Source: Herminiimonas sp. KBW02
Lineage (GTDB): Bacteria > Pseudomonadota > Gammaproteobacteria > Burkholderiales > Burkholderiaceae_D
Length of the DNA stretch: 64,000 nucleotides
NCBI RefSeq assembly: GCF_003852535.1
Contig: NZ_QAJP01000004.1
Span: forward strand, 186,001 to 250,000
Direction of reading: 5' to 3'
The translations under genes and the position numbers were made by a program. Positions 49,805 to 61,632 of this stretch are shown piece by piece (positions within the stretch are counted from its first letter, which is position 1; each line of letters starts with the position of its first letter). A model generated the notes under the pieces. It was not told the origin of the DNA, did no database searches, and saw only the letters and a program-made list of their open reading frames with translations.

Positions 49805-50119
49805 TTAGACGAAGTGGCAAACGTAGTCCAGGGTATCGATGGTTTCGATATCGAAGCTGGAGTTGGCCGGGACGTTGAATTGCTGACCACCTTCATAGGT
49901 TTCCCAGTCAGTTGCGCCAGCCAGACGGATGCGGCATTTGCCTGCATTCAATTCCATGATTTCTGCTGCGCCGGTGTTGAACTTCAGCGTCGATGGGAAA
50001 ATCACGCCTATGGTTTTTTTGGTGCCGTCAGCAAACAGGACGCTGTGCGATACGCATTTGCCGTCGAAGTAGATATTGGCTTTCTTGATGACGCTGACTT
50101 GATCGAATTGTGTGCTCAT
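49805..50119 (-). CDS. ppnP: Pyrimidine/purine nucleoside phosphorylase PpnP
   Basis: 104 residues, cupin-like PpnP/YaiE family ([47 protein letters not shown]). It splits nucleosides with phosphate. It lies 47 bases after argG and 92 before trpS. Confidence 0.92.
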   Translation of the reverse strand: MSTQFDQVSVIKKANIYFDGKCVSHSVLFADGTKKTIGVIFPSTLKFNTGAAEIMELNAGKCRIRLAGATDWETYEGGQQFNVPANSSFDIETIDTLDYVCHFV

Positions 50120-50166
50120 GAGATCTGCTCTGATAAGGGATAAGTTAAAAATTATTCGTCTAAAAA

Positions 50167-51534
<1,368 letters not shown>

Positions 51535-51580
51535 TTAGGTCAGTGGTGACTGAGCGGGGAAATGGTTGTGTGGTATCTGA

Positions 51581-52495
51581 TTAATCTAGTCGACCGAGGA
51601 CGAGGTATTCGAGCAAGGCCTTTTGTACATGCAGGCGGTTCTCTGCTTCATCCCAGACCACGGATTGCGGTCCGTCTATGACTTCGGCTGCGACTTCTTC
51701 GCCACGATGTGCCGGCAGGCAGTGCATGAACAATGCATCCGGCTGCGCGCGTTTCATCTTGGCGGCATCGACGATCCAGCCGTCAAAGGCTTTCAGGCGT
51801 GCTGCGTTTTCTTCTTCAAAGCCCATGCTGGTCCAGACGTCGGTCGTGACCAGGTGCGCCCCGGCACAAGCGTCCGATGGCGATGCATGCAGCGTGTAAT
51901 GCGTGTTGTCCATCGCGACCAGGGACTGGTCGATTTCGTAACCTTTCGGCGTCGAGACATTGACGTGAAAGTCGAATACCTGCGCTGCCTGCAGCCACGA
52001 GTACAACATATTGTTGGCATCACCGACCCAGGCGACCGTCTTGCCCTTGATCGAACCGCGATGTTCGATAAAGGTAAAGACATCGGCCAGTACCTGGCAG
52101 GGATGATGTTCATTGGTCAGGCCGTTGATCACCGGTACGCGCGAATTCGCAGCGAAACGCTCGATGATTTCCTGGCCGAATGTACGGATCATGATGATGT
52201 CGCACATGCGGGACATCACTTGTGCTGCATCTTCTACCGGTTCACCGCGGCCAAGCTGGCTGTCGCGGGTGTTGAGGTAGATCGCTGCGCCGCCGAGCTG
52301 GTGCATGCCGGCTTCAAAGGACAGGCGGGTGCGGGTGGAATTCTTTTCGAACACCATCACCAGCGTACGGTCGCTGAGCGGATGGTAGGGCTCGTAGTTC
52401 TTGAATTTGCGCTTGATAACACGGGTACGTTCTATGACGTGCTCGAATTCATCCAGCGTTAAATCGGAAAACTGCAGAAAGTGTTTGATTGCCAT
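51581..52495 (-). CDS. argF: Ornithine carbamoyltransferase
   Basis: 304 residues. Carbamoyl-phosphate site STRTRLSFE, HQLGG loop, and the ornithine-site HCLPAHRGEEV are all present. It makes citrulline for ArgG, encoded next. Confidence 0.96.
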   Translation of the reverse strand: MAIKHFLQFSDLTLDEFEHVIERTRVIKRKFKNYEPYHPLSDRTLVMVFEKNSTRTRLSFEAGMHQLGGAAIYLNTRDSQLGRGEPVEDAAQVMSRMCDIIMIRTFGQEIIERFAANSRVPVINGLTNEHHPCQVLADVFTFIEHRGSIKGKTVAWVGDANNMLYSWLQAAQVFDFHVNVSTPKGYEIDQSLVAMDNTHYTLHASPSDACAGAHLVTTDVWTSMGFEEENAARLKAFDGWIVDAAKMKRAQPDALFMHCLPAHRGEEVAAEVIDGPQSVVWDEAENRLHVQKALLEYLVLGRLD

Positions 52496-52593
52496 AATTG
52501 AAAACGGCGGCTAGGTTGGCGCCTGCCGCCGATTGTTGTAACTGCTTCAATTATAAGGGATTTCGATCTAAAAGCCAGCTTTAAGGCCGGAGC

Positions 52594-53487
52594 CTAGTAC
52601 AGCTTTTGTGATGATTCATGCAATAACTGCAGGTAGAGCGCATGCCGCATAGGGGCAATGGCTCCGTCCGCAACTGCGGTACGGATCGCACATTCAGGCT
52701 CATTTGTATGATGGCAGTTATAAAACTTGCAGTGTCCCAGATACGATGCAAATTCCGGGAAAGCGCGCTCCAGCATGCCTTCGGTCAAATGATAAAGACC
52801 AAATTCCTGGAAACCAGGCGAATCGATAATCGCTGTTTCGTCATCAATTGTGTACAAGCGTGTGAAGGTCGTCGTGTGCTTGCCGGTATCGAGCGCGGCC
52901 GAGATTTCGCGTACTGCAATGTCGGCATCCGGCACGATCAGGTTGATGATCGACGATTTACCCATGCCCGACTGTCCGATCAGGATGGTCGAATTGCCTG
53001 TTAATAATGGCAAGAGTGCGGCACAGGTCGCTTCCGGTTGCGTGGTGGCTGATACTTCATGTACCGGATAGCCGAGGCTGGCATAGAAGGCGACGCGTTG
53101 CCGGGTTTTCTCCAGCGAGGCGACGACGTCTATCTTGTTAAGGATGATGTGTACCTTGACGCCCGCTGCTTCGGCGGCCACCAGCGAACGCGATACCAGG
53201 TCATCGGAAAAGCCCGGTTCGGTCGCCACCACGATGAAGAGTTGCGACACATTCGCGGCCAGCAGCTTGGATTTGTACTGGTCGGAGCGATACAGCAGGG
53301 TGTCCCGTTCGGTGATTTCTTCGATCACGCCCTGGTTGGCCGAGGTCAGTTTCAGTTTGACGACGTCGCCTACTGCGACATCGCTCTTTTTGCCACGCGT
53401 GACACATTGCAGTTTCGCGCTATCGGTTTGCACCAGATAGTGGCGGCCATGTGCGGCTATGACGATACCGGTAATGAGTGTGGTCAT
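52594..53487 (-). CDS. rsgA: Ribosome small-subunit-dependent GTPase A
   Basis: 297 residues, circularly permuted GTPase acting late in 30S maturation. OB-fold N-terminus, then G4 (NKID), G1 ([12 protein letters not shown]) and G3 (DSPGFQEFG) in permuted order, and a C-terminal zinc site [14 protein letters not shown]. The ATG at 53487 overlaps the stop of the upstream gene (ATGA). Confidence 0.95.
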   Translation of the reverse strand: MTTLITGIVIAAHGRHYLVQTDSAKLQCVTRGKKSDVAVGDVVKLKLTSANQGVIEEITERDTLLYRSDQYKSKLLAANVSQLFIVVATEPGFSDDLVSRSLVAAEAAGVKVHIILNKIDVVASLEKTRQRVAFYASLGYPVHEVSATTQPEATCAALLPLLTGNSTILIGQSGMGKSSIINLIVPDADIAVREISAALDTGKHTTTFTRLYTIDDETAIIDSPGFQEFGLYHLTEGMLERAFPEFASYLGHCKFYNCHHTNEPECAIRTAVADGAIAPMRHALYLQLLHESSQKLY

Positions 53488-53849
53488 CAGGATGCAGTCC
53501 GTGCTACTGACTGCGCGTAAATCGCATCGAGTTTGGCAGCGCAAATGAAATCGTTGAGCGACAGGCCACCCAGGCCGTTATTCACGGAATGGGTGTCGTA
53601 TTTCACTACGCATTGTTTATAAGTGATGACCAGCTCGGGATGATGGTCTTCCGTGTGGATGGTGTAAGCGATGGCATTCACAAAAGCCAGCGTCCGGTAG
53701 TAATTCTGGAAGGCATAGACCCGTACGATTTTGCCGTCTTGCAGCTGCCAGTCAGGCAGTGCCTGCAAATAAGTCGCGACTTCCGTTGCAGGCAATGCCG
53801 ACGTTTGCGGTCGGCATGTTTGCAGGCGTAAGTCGGCGGCGCTGTTCAT
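53487..53849 (-). CDS. phhB: 4a-hydroxytetrahydrobiopterin dehydratase (pterin carbinolamine dehydratase)
   Basis: 120 residues. The active-site pattern [23 protein letters not shown] is typical of PCD/DCoH. It recycles the pterin cofactor of phenylalanine hydroxylase, which is not encoded in this window. The ATG at 53849 is chosen; an in-frame TTG at 53864 overlaps the upstream gene. Coupled to rsgA by a 4-base overlap. Confidence 0.9.
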   Translation of the reverse strand: MNSAADLRLQTCRPQTSALPATEVATYLQALPDWQLQDGKIVRVYAFQNYYRTLAFVNAIAYTIHTEDHHPELVITYKQCVVKYDTHSVNNGLGGLSLNDFICAAKLDAIYAQSVARTAS

Positions 53850-53860
53850 GATGTCCAGAT

Positions 53861-55120
53861 TCAACCTGCCGCCAGCAGTTTGTTGATACGCACTGTGGCA
53901 GGCGGATGGCTATCGTAGAACGCCGAATGCAGCGGATCAGGCGTCAGCGTCGATGCATTGTCTTCATACAGTTTGACCAGTGCCGATACCAGGTCTTGCG
54001 AATTGGTATGTTGCGCGGCGAATGCATCTGCTTCAAATTCATGTTTGCGTGAGCTGAGCGAAGTCAGCGGCGAGAACAGGAAGGAGAAGACCGGCAAGAC
54101 CAGTGCAAACAGGATCAGTGCCATTGCATCATTGCTGGCGCCCATCATCGGTTCGACGCCGAGGCCGGTGTAGAACCAGGTCTGGTTTTTCAGGTAGCCG
54201 AGCACGGCGAGGAAAGCGAGCGAAGCGGCAAACATGACGACGATGCGCTTGACGATGTGCTTGAGTTTGAAATGGCCGAGTTCATGTGCCAGTACCGCTT
54301 CGATTTCATGCGGGGCCAGGCGCTCCAGCAAGGTGTCGAAGAAGACGATGCGTTTCGCCGCACCGAAACCGGAAAAGTAGGCATTGCCGTGCGCGCTGCG
54401 ACGCGAGCCGTCCATGACAAACAGGCCGCTGGCCTTGAAGCCGACACGTTGCATCAGGTTTTCGATACGGGTGCGCAGGTTTTCATCTTCCAGTGGCTGG
54501 AATTTGTTGAACAGTGGCGCAATAAAGAGCGGTACCAGTACCAGCATCAGCATCTGGAACGAGCACCAGAGTATCCATGCATACAGCCACCACAGGTCGC
54601 CGGATTGCTCCATCAGGACAATGGTGACCCAGACCAGGCCGAGGCCGAGAGAGAGCGAGATGACGGTGCTTTTCGCCAAATCGGTAAAGAACAGGCGCGG
54701 CGACATGCGATTGAAGCCGAAGCGGGCTTCCAGTACGAATTGACGGAAGTAATCAAACGGCAGTTCGATCAGGCCGGAGATCAGGGCGAAGGCCAGTACC
54801 AGCGCCAATTGATAGCGATAGCCGGGGCCGAAGATAAACAGCGCGCTTTCCGACAGCCATTGCAAACCGCCCATCAGCGTAAAGCCGATCAGGGTGGCGG
54901 CGTTCAGGATCACGATGAACAGTGCGAATTTGGTTTTGGCGACCGAGTAGTCGGCGGCCTTCTGATGCGCTTCCAGCGGTATTTTCCCGACGAATTGCGG
55001 CGGCACGGCGGCACGATGCGCCTGTATGTGGCGGATGTGGCGCGAGGCCAGCCAGAAACGTACCAGCAGGCTGATAAGCAGAAAAGTGACAAACAAAACG
55101 GTAAACGCGAGGGATGACAT
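53861..55120 (-). CDS. Ste24-like M48 membrane metalloprotease
   Basis: 419 residues, several membrane helices. Zinc motif HELGH (VLAHELGHFKLKH) with the downstream Glu in HEFEADAFA, both intact. The N-terminal region (IPLEAHQKAADY, LIELPFDYFRQFVLEARFGFN) matches the CAAX-protease-like Ste24 subfamily. Bacterial roles are probably membrane-protein quality control. The start at 55120 has CAGGAAAAG upstream. Divergent from orn. Confidence 0.92.
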   Translation of the reverse strand: MSSLAFTVLFVTFLLISLLVRFWLASRHIRHIQAHRAAVPPQFVGKIPLEAHQKAADYSVAKTKFALFIVILNAATLIGFTLMGGLQWLSESALFIFGPGYRYQLALVLAFALISGLIELPFDYFRQFVLEARFGFNRMSPRLFFTDLAKSTVISLSLGLGLVWVTIVLMEQSGDLWWLYAWILWCSFQMLMLVLVPLFIAPLFNKFQPLEDENLRTRIENLMQRVGFKASGLFVMDGSRRSAHGNAYFSGFGAAKRIVFFDTLLERLAPHEIEAVLAHELGHFKLKHIVKRIVVMFAASLAFLAVLGYLKNQTWFYTGLGVEPMMGASNDAMALILFALVLPVFSFLFSPLTSLSSRKHEFEADAFAAQHTNSQDLVSALVKLYEDNASTLTPDPLHSAFYDSHPPATVRINKLLAAG

Positions 55121-55170
55121 TCTTTTCCTGTGAGAAAATGGCGGATTGAGCAGGCTAAAGGAAAACAATT

Positions 55171-55758
55171 ATGTCACAAGCTACTGAATTAGAGTCGTCA
55201 TCTGCCACCCCATTGCGCCCGAATGAGTTCAACCTGATCTGGGTCGATATGGAAATGACCGGACTCGATCCAGACAATGACCGCATTATCGAAGTTGCCG
55301 TCGTGGTAACTGATTCGAACCTGAACATCCTGGGCGAGGGCCCGGTATTTGCCATCCATCAATCAGATGAAGTGCTGGATGGCATGGATGCCTGGAACAA
55401 GGGTACGCACGGCCGCTCCGGCCTGATCGACCGCATCAAGGCGTCCACCGTGACCGAAGCCGAAGCGGAAGCCGCGCTGATCGAATTCCTGAAGAAATAC
55501 GTCCCTAACGGCAAATCGCCGATGTGCGGCAATACCATCTGCCAGGATCGCCGCTTCATGGCGCGTGGGATGCCGAAGCTGGAAGCCTTCTTCCACTATC
55601 GCAACCTCGACGTCTCTACCTTGAAAGAGCTGTGCCGTCGCTGGAAGCCTGAGCTGGTCAACGGCTTCAAGAAACATCAAAAGCACACCGCGCTGGCCGA
55701 CATCCTCGAATCGATAGAGGAATTGCGCTACTACCGCGAGCATTTCATCAAGGAATAA
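55171..55758 (+). CDS. orn: Oligoribonuclease
   Basis: 195 residues, DEDDh 3'-5' exonuclease finishing RNA decay and degrading pGpG. Exo [15 protein letters not shown], exo II with [16 protein letters not shown], exo [20 protein letters not shown]. Length is usual. Confidence 0.96.
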   Translation: MSQATELESSSATPLRPNEFNLIWVDMEMTGLDPDNDRIIEVAVVVTDSNLNILGEGPVFAIHQSDEVLDGMDAWNKGTHGRSGLIDRIKASTVTEAEAEAALIEFLKKYVPNGKSPMCGNTICQDRRFMARGMPKLEAFFHYRNLDVSTLKELCRRWKPELVNGFKKHQKHTALADILESIEELRYYREHFIKE

Positions 55759-55777
55759 TGCAGGTCATACCTGACGT

Positions 55778-55806
55778 AAAAAAGCCGGCTAGTGCCGGCT
55801 TTTTTA
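55778..55806. terminator. Bidirectional terminator between orn and the UPF0149 gene
   Basis: AAAAAAGCCGGC (55778-55789) pairs perfectly with GCCGGCTTTTTT (55794-55805). It serves orn (plus) and probably the convergent gene. Confidence 0.9.
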
Positions 55807-55822
55807 TGAGTCACTTATTTGA

Positions 55823-56527
55823 TTACTCTGCGCTGTCGGCATTCGCCGCGCCGCAGCATTTTTTATACTTCTTGCCGCTGCCGCACGAGCAATCATCGTT
55901 ACGGCCGATTTTCGGTTCTTCGCGCTGTACGGTTTTAACCGCGGATTTGCGATGTGGCAGCCAGAACTTGTGGATTTCCGGAATCGCGGATTCGATTTCG
56001 ATGGTCAGCTTGTGGCATTTGACCGGATTATCGACCAGCACCATTTCTTCTTCTTCGATTTCTTCCGCACCGAGCAGATAGATAGGGCGCATCAGCGGCG
56101 CGATATTTGAGGTATTGATCGGCTCCCAGGCTTCGGCGCGCAGACTCATGCCCAGATTGAAGCCCCAGGCCCACGCTTCACCATCGAGTACCGGCTTGCC
56201 TTCCCATTCGTGTTCGCAGAACAGCGGTTCGTATTCTTTCGGTGCGACTTCCAGCGTGATGGCGATTTCATTCATGAAACGTGCGATCAGGCCGACGATG
56301 CGATCGTATTCCTTGTCGTTCTTGAATTTCGGTACCGCTTCCGCATTTTCGCCCCAGACATGCGGCAACCATTCGACCAGCGGTACTTCTTCAGGGCCGA
56401 CCACCAGTGCGGTCAGGTAGCCGTGCAGCGAATCCATCGCCATGCAGTCGTCTGCAGTGCGGTCGGAAAGCAGGAATTTGTCGAGTTCGTCGAATTCCTT
56501 GTCGGAGAGGGGCTGGTCGAGATGCAT
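55823..56527 (-). CDS. UPF0149 (YecA-like) protein with C-terminal SEC-C motif
   Basis: 234 residues. The N-terminal UPF0149 helical domain ([20 protein letters not shown]) is followed by an acidic linker and a SEC-C zinc motif [18 protein letters not shown], the type that in SecA contacts SecB and ribosomes. YecA-like proteins have been linked to ribosome or Sec contact; its exact role here is unknown. Confidence 0.88.
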   Translation of the reverse strand: MHLDQPLSDKEFDELDKFLLSDRTADDCMAMDSLHGYLTALVVGPEEVPLVEWLPHVWGENAEAVPKFKNDKEYDRIVGLIARFMNEIAITLEVAPKEYEPLFCEHEWEGKPVLDGEAWAWGFNLGMSLRAEAWEPINTSNIAPLMRPIYLLGAEEIEEEEMVLVDNPVKCHKLTIEIESAIPEIHKFWLPHRKSAVKTVQREEPKIGRNDDCSCGSGKKYKKCCGAANADSAE

Positions 56528-56660
56528 GGCGGGATTTTCTTCAATGATGATCAGGGCGACAGTGTACCAGTACCCCTTAGCCTAAGCGATGGCTGCACAG
56601 CAATGAAATCTATTGATATTGAGTAAGAGGCTATGAGGCGCGGCACCGTACAATAGGCAA

Positions 56661-57653
56661 ATGAATGATTCCACCCCTTTGTCCTTTTCCACACTGACGC
56701 CGGATTGCGTACTCGATGCGCTGGAAAGCGTCGGCCTGTATAGCGATGGTCGTTTGCTGGCTTTGAACAGCTATGAGAATCGCGTCTATCAGGTCGGCAT
56801 GGAAGATGGACCGCCGCTGGTTGCCAAATTTTACCGCCCCGCACGCTGGACGGACGCTGCCATCCTGGAAGAGCATGCCTTTGTCCATGAGCTGGTGGAA
56901 AGCGAGATCCCGGTGGTACCTGCCACCGCGCTGGCCAACGGCAAGACCTTGCATGCGTTTGCCGGTTATCGCTTTGCCGTCTTTGCCCGCCACGGCGGGC
57001 GCGCACCTGAACTGGATGATCCGGCTACCCTGGAATGGCTGGGACGTTTCATCGGCCGCATCCATGCGGTGGGCGCATTAAAGAACTTCGAGCATCGTCC
57101 GGCGCTGAATATCCAGACCTTTGGTATCGAGCCACGCGATTATCTGCTGGCGAACAATTTCATTCCCCCCGATTTGCTGGATGCGTATCGCAGCGTAGTG
57201 ACGCAGGCGCTGGATGGCGTGCAGCGTTGTTACGAGCGGGCGGGAGACGTTTCCACTTTGCGCCTGCACGGCGATTGCCATTGCGGCAATGTGCTGTGGA
57301 CCGATGCCGGGCCGCACTTCGTGGACTTTGACGATAGTCGCAGCGGACCGGCGATACAGGATTTGTGGATGCTGCTGTCCGGTGAACGACGCGATATGGT
57401 GCGGCAGTTTTCTGACTTGTTGGCGGGTTATGAAGACTTTGCCGAGTTTGATACACGCGAACTGCATTTGATCGAAGCCTTGCGTACCTTGCGCCTGATC
57501 CATTATGCCGCATGGCTGGCGCGGCGCTGGGATGATCCGGCGTTCCCGGTTGCTTTCCCCTGGTTTAACACGCAGCGTTACTGGCAAGACCGGATACTGG
57601 AATTACGCGAACAGGTCGCGTTGATGGACGAAGCGCCGCTGTGGACAAATTGA
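56661..57653 (+). CDS. srkA: Stress response kinase A (YihE/RdoA family)
   Basis: 330 residues, APH-like Ser/Thr kinase fold. Visible: NRVYQVG...VAKFYRP with the ATP-site Lys, catalytic loop LHGDCHCGNVLW and the metal-binding DFDD segment. Homologues lower stress-induced cell death. Confidence 0.9.
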   Translation: MNDSTPLSFSTLTPDCVLDALESVGLYSDGRLLALNSYENRVYQVGMEDGPPLVAKFYRPARWTDAAILEEHAFVHELVESEIPVVPATALANGKTLHAFAGYRFAVFARHGGRAPELDDPATLEWLGRFIGRIHAVGALKNFEHRPALNIQTFGIEPRDYLLANNFIPPDLLDAYRSVVTQALDGVQRCYERAGDVSTLRLHGDCHCGNVLWTDAGPHFVDFDDSRSGPAIQDLWMLLSGERRDMVRQFSDLLAGYEDFAEFDTRELHLIEALRTLRLIHYAAWLARRWDDPAFPVAFPWFNTQRYWQDRILELREQVALMDEAPLWTN

Positions 57654-57660
57654 TCGTCTG

Positions 57661-58407
57661 ATGGACGCCATCTATCTCTTCATCATTGTGGGTGGCATCG
57701 CTGCAGGCTTCGTGCAAGGCCTCTCTGGCTTTGCCTTCGGCATGACAGCCATGTCGTTCTGGGCCTGGGGTATGGATCCGGTGATAGCGGCATCGCTGGC
57801 GGTATTTGGCGCGCTGACCGGGCAAATCATTGCAGCGTTCACCGTGAAGCGTGGCTTCGACTGGCAGTTGTTGTTGCCATTCTTTGTCGGCGGCGCCGTC
57901 GGTATCCCGTTCGGAGTGTTGCTGCTGCCACTGTTGAATATGGATATGTTCAAGGCCATGCTGGGTGCGATATTGATCGTTTGGTGCCCGTCCATGCTTT
58001 TGGTGTCGCGCTTCCCCAGACTGAAACCGCAAGGGCCGCTGGCTGACGGTGCGATAGGCCTGATCGGTGGAGTGATGAGCGGCTTCGGCGGCTTTTCCGG
58101 CATCGTGCCAACTTTGTGGTGCACACTGCAGGGCATGGCCAAGGACAGGCAGCGCGTCATTATTCAAAACTTCAATCTGGGCGCTTTGACATTCACGATG
58201 CTGGCCTATTTATATAAGGGCCTCATCACAGTCAGCATGCTGCCTTACTTTGCCGTGCTGGTGCCGGCGATGCTGATACCTTCGTTGTTGGGTGCAAAGC
58301 TGTATCATCGGATTTCCGATGTGGCGTTCCGGCGGCTAGTGTTGAGTTTGCTTACGCTGTCCGGCATTGCATTATTGAGTTCATCCTTACCCAAACTGCT
58401 AAGCTAA
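57661..58407 (+). CDS. TauE/SafE-family membrane permease
   Basis: 248 residues, about eight hydrophobic segments, two similar halves. The GFVQGLSGFAFG and GVMSGFGGFSGIVP motifs mark the TauE/SafE family, which moves sulfite, sulfonates or similar organic anions. It starts eight bases after srkA. The substrate is not predictable. Confidence 0.87.
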   Translation: MDAIYLFIIVGGIAAGFVQGLSGFAFGMTAMSFWAWGMDPVIAASLAVFGALTGQIIAAFTVKRGFDWQLLLPFFVGGAVGIPFGVLLLPLLNMDMFKAMLGAILIVWCPSMLLVSRFPRLKPQGPLADGAIGLIGGVMSGFGGFSGIVPTLWCTLQGMAKDRQRVIIQNFNLGALTFTMLAYLYKGLITVSMLPYFAVLVPAMLIPSLLGAKLYHRISDVAFRRLVLSLLTLSGIALLSSSLPKLLS

Positions 58408-58452
58408 ACGCAGCCGCTAATAAAAATCGCGATAAAGAAGATGGTCTGATCT

Positions 58453-59535
58453 ATGCCTAGCTTGAGTTGGTTATCCAGTCTTGCCCCACAGCCGTCCGCG
58501 ATAGGTACCGAACTTGGTCAGGCCAGGTTTCGCGTCCTGAATGTCACACCTTTTTGTCTGTACCTCATCCTCGCCTGGTATTTCCGCTGGCAGACAGTGC
58601 CGCTCAGTGTGGTGCTTGGTGCGGTTGGCTATATCGCCTACGCCATGATCTGGGTCGCGGTCGTCCGTTACTCTGTCTTCAGTACCAATGTGCGTCGTAC
58701 TCTGGCCACCATATTGGATCAGGCTTTACCCGCGCTGGGCATGTATCTGGCGGGTTTCCTGGCCGGGCTGGTGGCGTGGGTGCCAGCGCTGGGTGCAATC
58801 GGCAACGGTCTTCGTTTCGGTACGCGCTATACCTGGTTGTCGTCGGTATTGGGCGGGACGCTGATGTCTGTCGCGTTTTATTTTTCGCCGGAGTGGCGTT
58901 CGATACCCGGCGTTGCGACTGGCATCATCCTGATTAATGTCCTGGTGCCGCTATATGTCGTCGTGCTGGTCAAGCGGCTGGAACAGGACAAGCAAGCATT
59001 TGAGCAACGCGCCGCACACTTCGAAGAAGCGACCAAGCATGATCATTTGACCGGCTTATTGAATCGCGCCGGGTTTGCCGATGTGTTCGATGATTTATTC
59101 AGGCCGCCCAAAGCGCGTATCGAGAGCAAGGAAGTGAGCGCAGTCCTGTTGCTGGATCTGGATGGATTCAAGGCGATCAATGATGGCTGCGGTCATGCCG
59201 CCGGAGATGCAACCTTGCAAAAGGTTGCGTTCGCCCTGACCGGGTGTGTCCGCGCGTCGGACCGGGTAGCGCGACTGGGCGGCGATGAGTTTGGCATTCT
59301 GTTGCGCCATGTCAGCCATCCACAAGACGTTGAGCTGGTGGCGGAAAAAATACTGGCTGCGATCGTTGCAGTGAGCGCGCCACGCAGCGATCTGAGTCTG
59401 GGCGCCAGCATAGGAATTTGTGTGTTGCCTCATCCCGACCTGCAAACCTACGAAGAGATCATGCAGGCAGCGGATCGCCTGATGTATGAAGCGAAAGCAG
59501 GCGGGAAAAAGCAATTCCGCAAAATGGCGGCCTGA
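58453..59535 (+). CDS. Diguanylate cyclase with N-terminal membrane sensor
   Basis: 360 residues. About six hydrophobic segments (residues 30-180) form a membrane sensor region without a clear named domain; a short helical linker follows, then a GGDEF domain (about 195-358). The active site reads RLGGDEFGIL. An inhibitory I-site RASD lies five residues before it, so the enzyme is probably active and product-inhibited. It makes cyclic di-GMP. Confidence 0.9.
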   Translation: MPSLSWLSSLAPQPSAIGTELGQARFRVLNVTPFCLYLILAWYFRWQTVPLSVVLGAVGYIAYAMIWVAVVRYSVFSTNVRRTLATILDQALPALGMYLAGFLAGLVAWVPALGAIGNGLRFGTRYTWLSSVLGGTLMSVAFYFSPEWRSIPGVATGIILINVLVPLYVVVLVKRLEQDKQAFEQRAAHFEEATKHDHLTGLLNRAGFADVFDDLFRPPKARIESKEVSAVLLLDLDGFKAINDGCGHAAGDATLQKVAFALTGCVRASDRVARLGGDEFGILLRHVSHPQDVELVAEKILAAIVAVSAPRSDLSLGASIGICVLPHPDLQTYEEIMQAADRLMYEAKAGGKKQFRKMAA

Positions 59536-59572
59536 TCTCCGGTTCGCCAGATCGCTTCAGGCCGCAGCAGCT

Positions 59573-59911
59573 TCAGACTTTTTGCGCGTTCCTGGTCAAT
59601 GCATCCAGCCTGGCGATGACTTGATCTACATCGGCGTCGCTGTTGGCGATCAGTACTGCATGTTCGATCGCATCGTCACGTTTGGTGCTGGCGAAATAGT
59701 CGAGCAGGTAATCACCATTTTCCGTTTTGGATACATTGCGGCTGTCATCCTTGGCCAGGCGTCTGGCGTACCAGACAGCGTAGCCGTTCGACTCTTCACA
59801 GCAATAGACTTCGGCCGAATGATGCGGGCCCAGCGGATACACTTCCGGATCGGTGTACCAGACCGTCTTGCGCCAGAGGTGATTCTTTTTCGATTCAGGG
59901 ATAGGACTCAT
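59573..59911 (-). CDS. Small protein of unknown function
   Basis: 112 residues from ATG 59911, which has GGAG upstream; an ATG at 59938 lacks one. Aromatic- and charge-rich, soluble (WRKTVWYTDPEVYPLGPHHSAEVYCCEE, GYAVWYARRLAKDD). No domain recognised. It lies between the diguanylate cyclase and the phosphorelay gene, convergent with the former. Confidence 0.65.
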   Translation of the reverse strand: MSPIPESKKNHLWRKTVWYTDPEVYPLGPHHSAEVYCCEESNGYAVWYARRLAKDDSRNVSKTENGDYLLDYFASTKRDDAIEHAVLIANSDADVDQVIARLDALTRNAQKV

Positions 59912-60060
59912 GTTCTTGCTTACTCCGGCTTGTTTCATCGTTAGTCAGGCTAGTGCGGCTATTGTAGTGATATGTGGCACCGGACAGGAATAGAAATACT
60001 TCCCTGTCGTCAGGAATTCAAATTTAAGGTGGGGTAGTCTCTTGCTGTCAGAGCTTGGTT

Positions 60061-61632
60061 TCAGAGCTTATTATGCGCCCCTGGCGGCAGCTCTACATGC
60101 GGCGCGGTACGGGCCAGCATGTCACGCAGTTTCTTGTCTATGCGCGCATATTCAAGTTCGATTTCCGTCAGACGCAAGCTGGCATCGCCGAGGATGTTGT
60201 TCTTCGCCCGGATTTCCAGTTCGCGACACAAGGCCGCCAGCGTGGTCGCACCTATCGAGGAAGTACTGCCGCACAAGACGTGGGCAAACTTGGCCACTGT
60301 CGGCGCATCATTGGCCAGTATCGCTTCATGCAGGAAGACAAAACGCTTGGGACTATCGGTCAGGAACAGGTCCACCAGTTCAGCAAAGTCAGCGCCAAAC
60401 ATTTCCTGCGTGGCTTCCAGTTCATCATCATTACGCACCATAGAACGCTCCGTCGAGGCTGGCTTTAACCAGCGACTCAGCATGTCGCTTAGCGGACGCA
60501 TGCGTATCGGTTTAAAAATAAAGTCATCCATGCCTATCGCCAGGCAGGTGTCACGTTCGCTGCGGTTGACGCCTGAGGACCAGCCTACTATTGGTACATG
60601 TTCGTCGCCGGTTTCGGCTGCGCGCAGCAGGGCAGTGGTCTGATAACCGTCCATATTCGGCATCTGGCAATCCATCAGGATCAAATCGTAATTCCGGATG
60701 TGCACCATGCGCAGCGCCTGTTGTCCGTCGCCGGCAGTATCGACCTGGCAGCCAAAACGCGCCAGCATGCGCTCGGCAATTTGCAGGTTGACCGGATTGT
60801 CATCTACTGCGAGCACCCGGGTATGGGTATACACATGCGCATTATCGGAGACGAGATAATCGGTATTCAGATGTACGCCGGCGCAGACGAAGCGCGGTGC
60901 ATCCTTCTTGGCTATGCAACTGCAGAGCAGGCTCAGGGTATCGAGCAACATGGTTTGCTGCAGCGGCTTCGGCAGCCATGCGGAGAAACCGGCTTGCGCC
61001 AGGCGGTCTGCATCATGTTGCGTATGTTCATCGCTGATGAGTACCACCAGCGTGTCACGGTACAAAGGTGAGCTGCCTATCGCGGTTCCCAGTGTTTCGC
61101 CATCGATGCCAGGAATGTTTTGATCAAACAGGGCGATGCGGTAGGGATCGCCTGCAAGAGCCGCACTTTCCAGTGCCGCCAGTGCGATTTTCGGTACTTC
61201 AAAGCCTTCCACCCGCGCACCGCGCTGCTGTAGCTCACGTATCACGTGCGCACGCACTTCGGCATTGCTGTCTATGAGCAGCATGCGGACGCCGTTCAGC
61301 GAACCGAGTGCACCCTGGGCTGGCTGGTTGATGCCGAGGTCGGTGTTCGATTCGAGCAGTTGGGCAACATTCAGCAGCAAGCGGTCGGCGCTGCTTTGCG
61401 CCAGGTGGACCATGTCGCGCTGATCCGCTGTCAGATCGTTTTGCCGGATCATTTCCAGTGCGCCGATGATGCCGTTCATCTGACTGTTAACCGTGCGTTG
61501 CAGATCCTCGAGCAAACGCTCGTCCAACTGTGTGTTAGTCAGTGTGCTGTTCTGGCCTTCCCGGCGACGTGCTATGCGCAGGCGCTGCGCAGAACTGATT
61601 TTTTTTGTTATGAACGGCAGATATGAAGACAT
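60061..61632 (-). CDS. Phosphorelay protein: degenerate HisKA, two receivers, HPt, no kinase ATPase domain
   Basis: 523 residues from ATG 61632 (GGGAA upstream). Residues about 38-95 look like a HisKA dimerisation helix, but the H-box MNGII is preceded by QRTVNSQ, with Arg46 where the phospho-acceptor His should be. No HATPase follows. Receiver 1 (about 115-235) has D170 (ALFDQNIPGIDG) and K222. Receiver 2 (about 271-390) has VDDNPVN, D321 (LMDCQMPNMDG) and K374. A C-terminal HPt domain has H451 (FAHVLCGSTSSIGA). The architecture resembles a BarA-like hybrid kinase that has lost its catalytic core but kept the relay parts. Its phosphate source must be another kinase. Confidence 0.85.
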   Translation of the reverse strand: MSSYLPFITKKISSAQRLRIARRREGQNSTLTNTQLDERLLEDLQRTVNSQMNGIIGALEMIRQNDLTADQRDMVHLAQSSADRLLLNVAQLLESNTDLGINQPAQGALGSLNGVRMLLIDSNAEVRAHVIRELQQRGARVEGFEVPKIALAALESAALAGDPYRIALFDQNIPGIDGETLGTAIGSSPLYRDTLVVLISDEHTQHDADRLAQAGFSAWLPKPLQQTMLLDTLSLLCSCIAKKDAPRFVCAGVHLNTDYLVSDNAHVYTHTRVLAVDDNPVNLQIAERMLARFGCQVDTAGDGQQALRMVHIRNYDLILMDCQMPNMDGYQTTALLRAAETGDEHVPIVGWSSGVNRSERDTCLAIGMDDFIFKPIRMRPLSDMLSRWLKPASTERSMVRNDDELEATQEMFGADFAELVDLFLTDSPKRFVFLHEAILANDAPTVAKFAHVLCGSTSSIGATTLAALCRELEIRAKNNILGDASLRLTEIELEYARIDKKLRDMLARTAPHVELPPGAHNKL

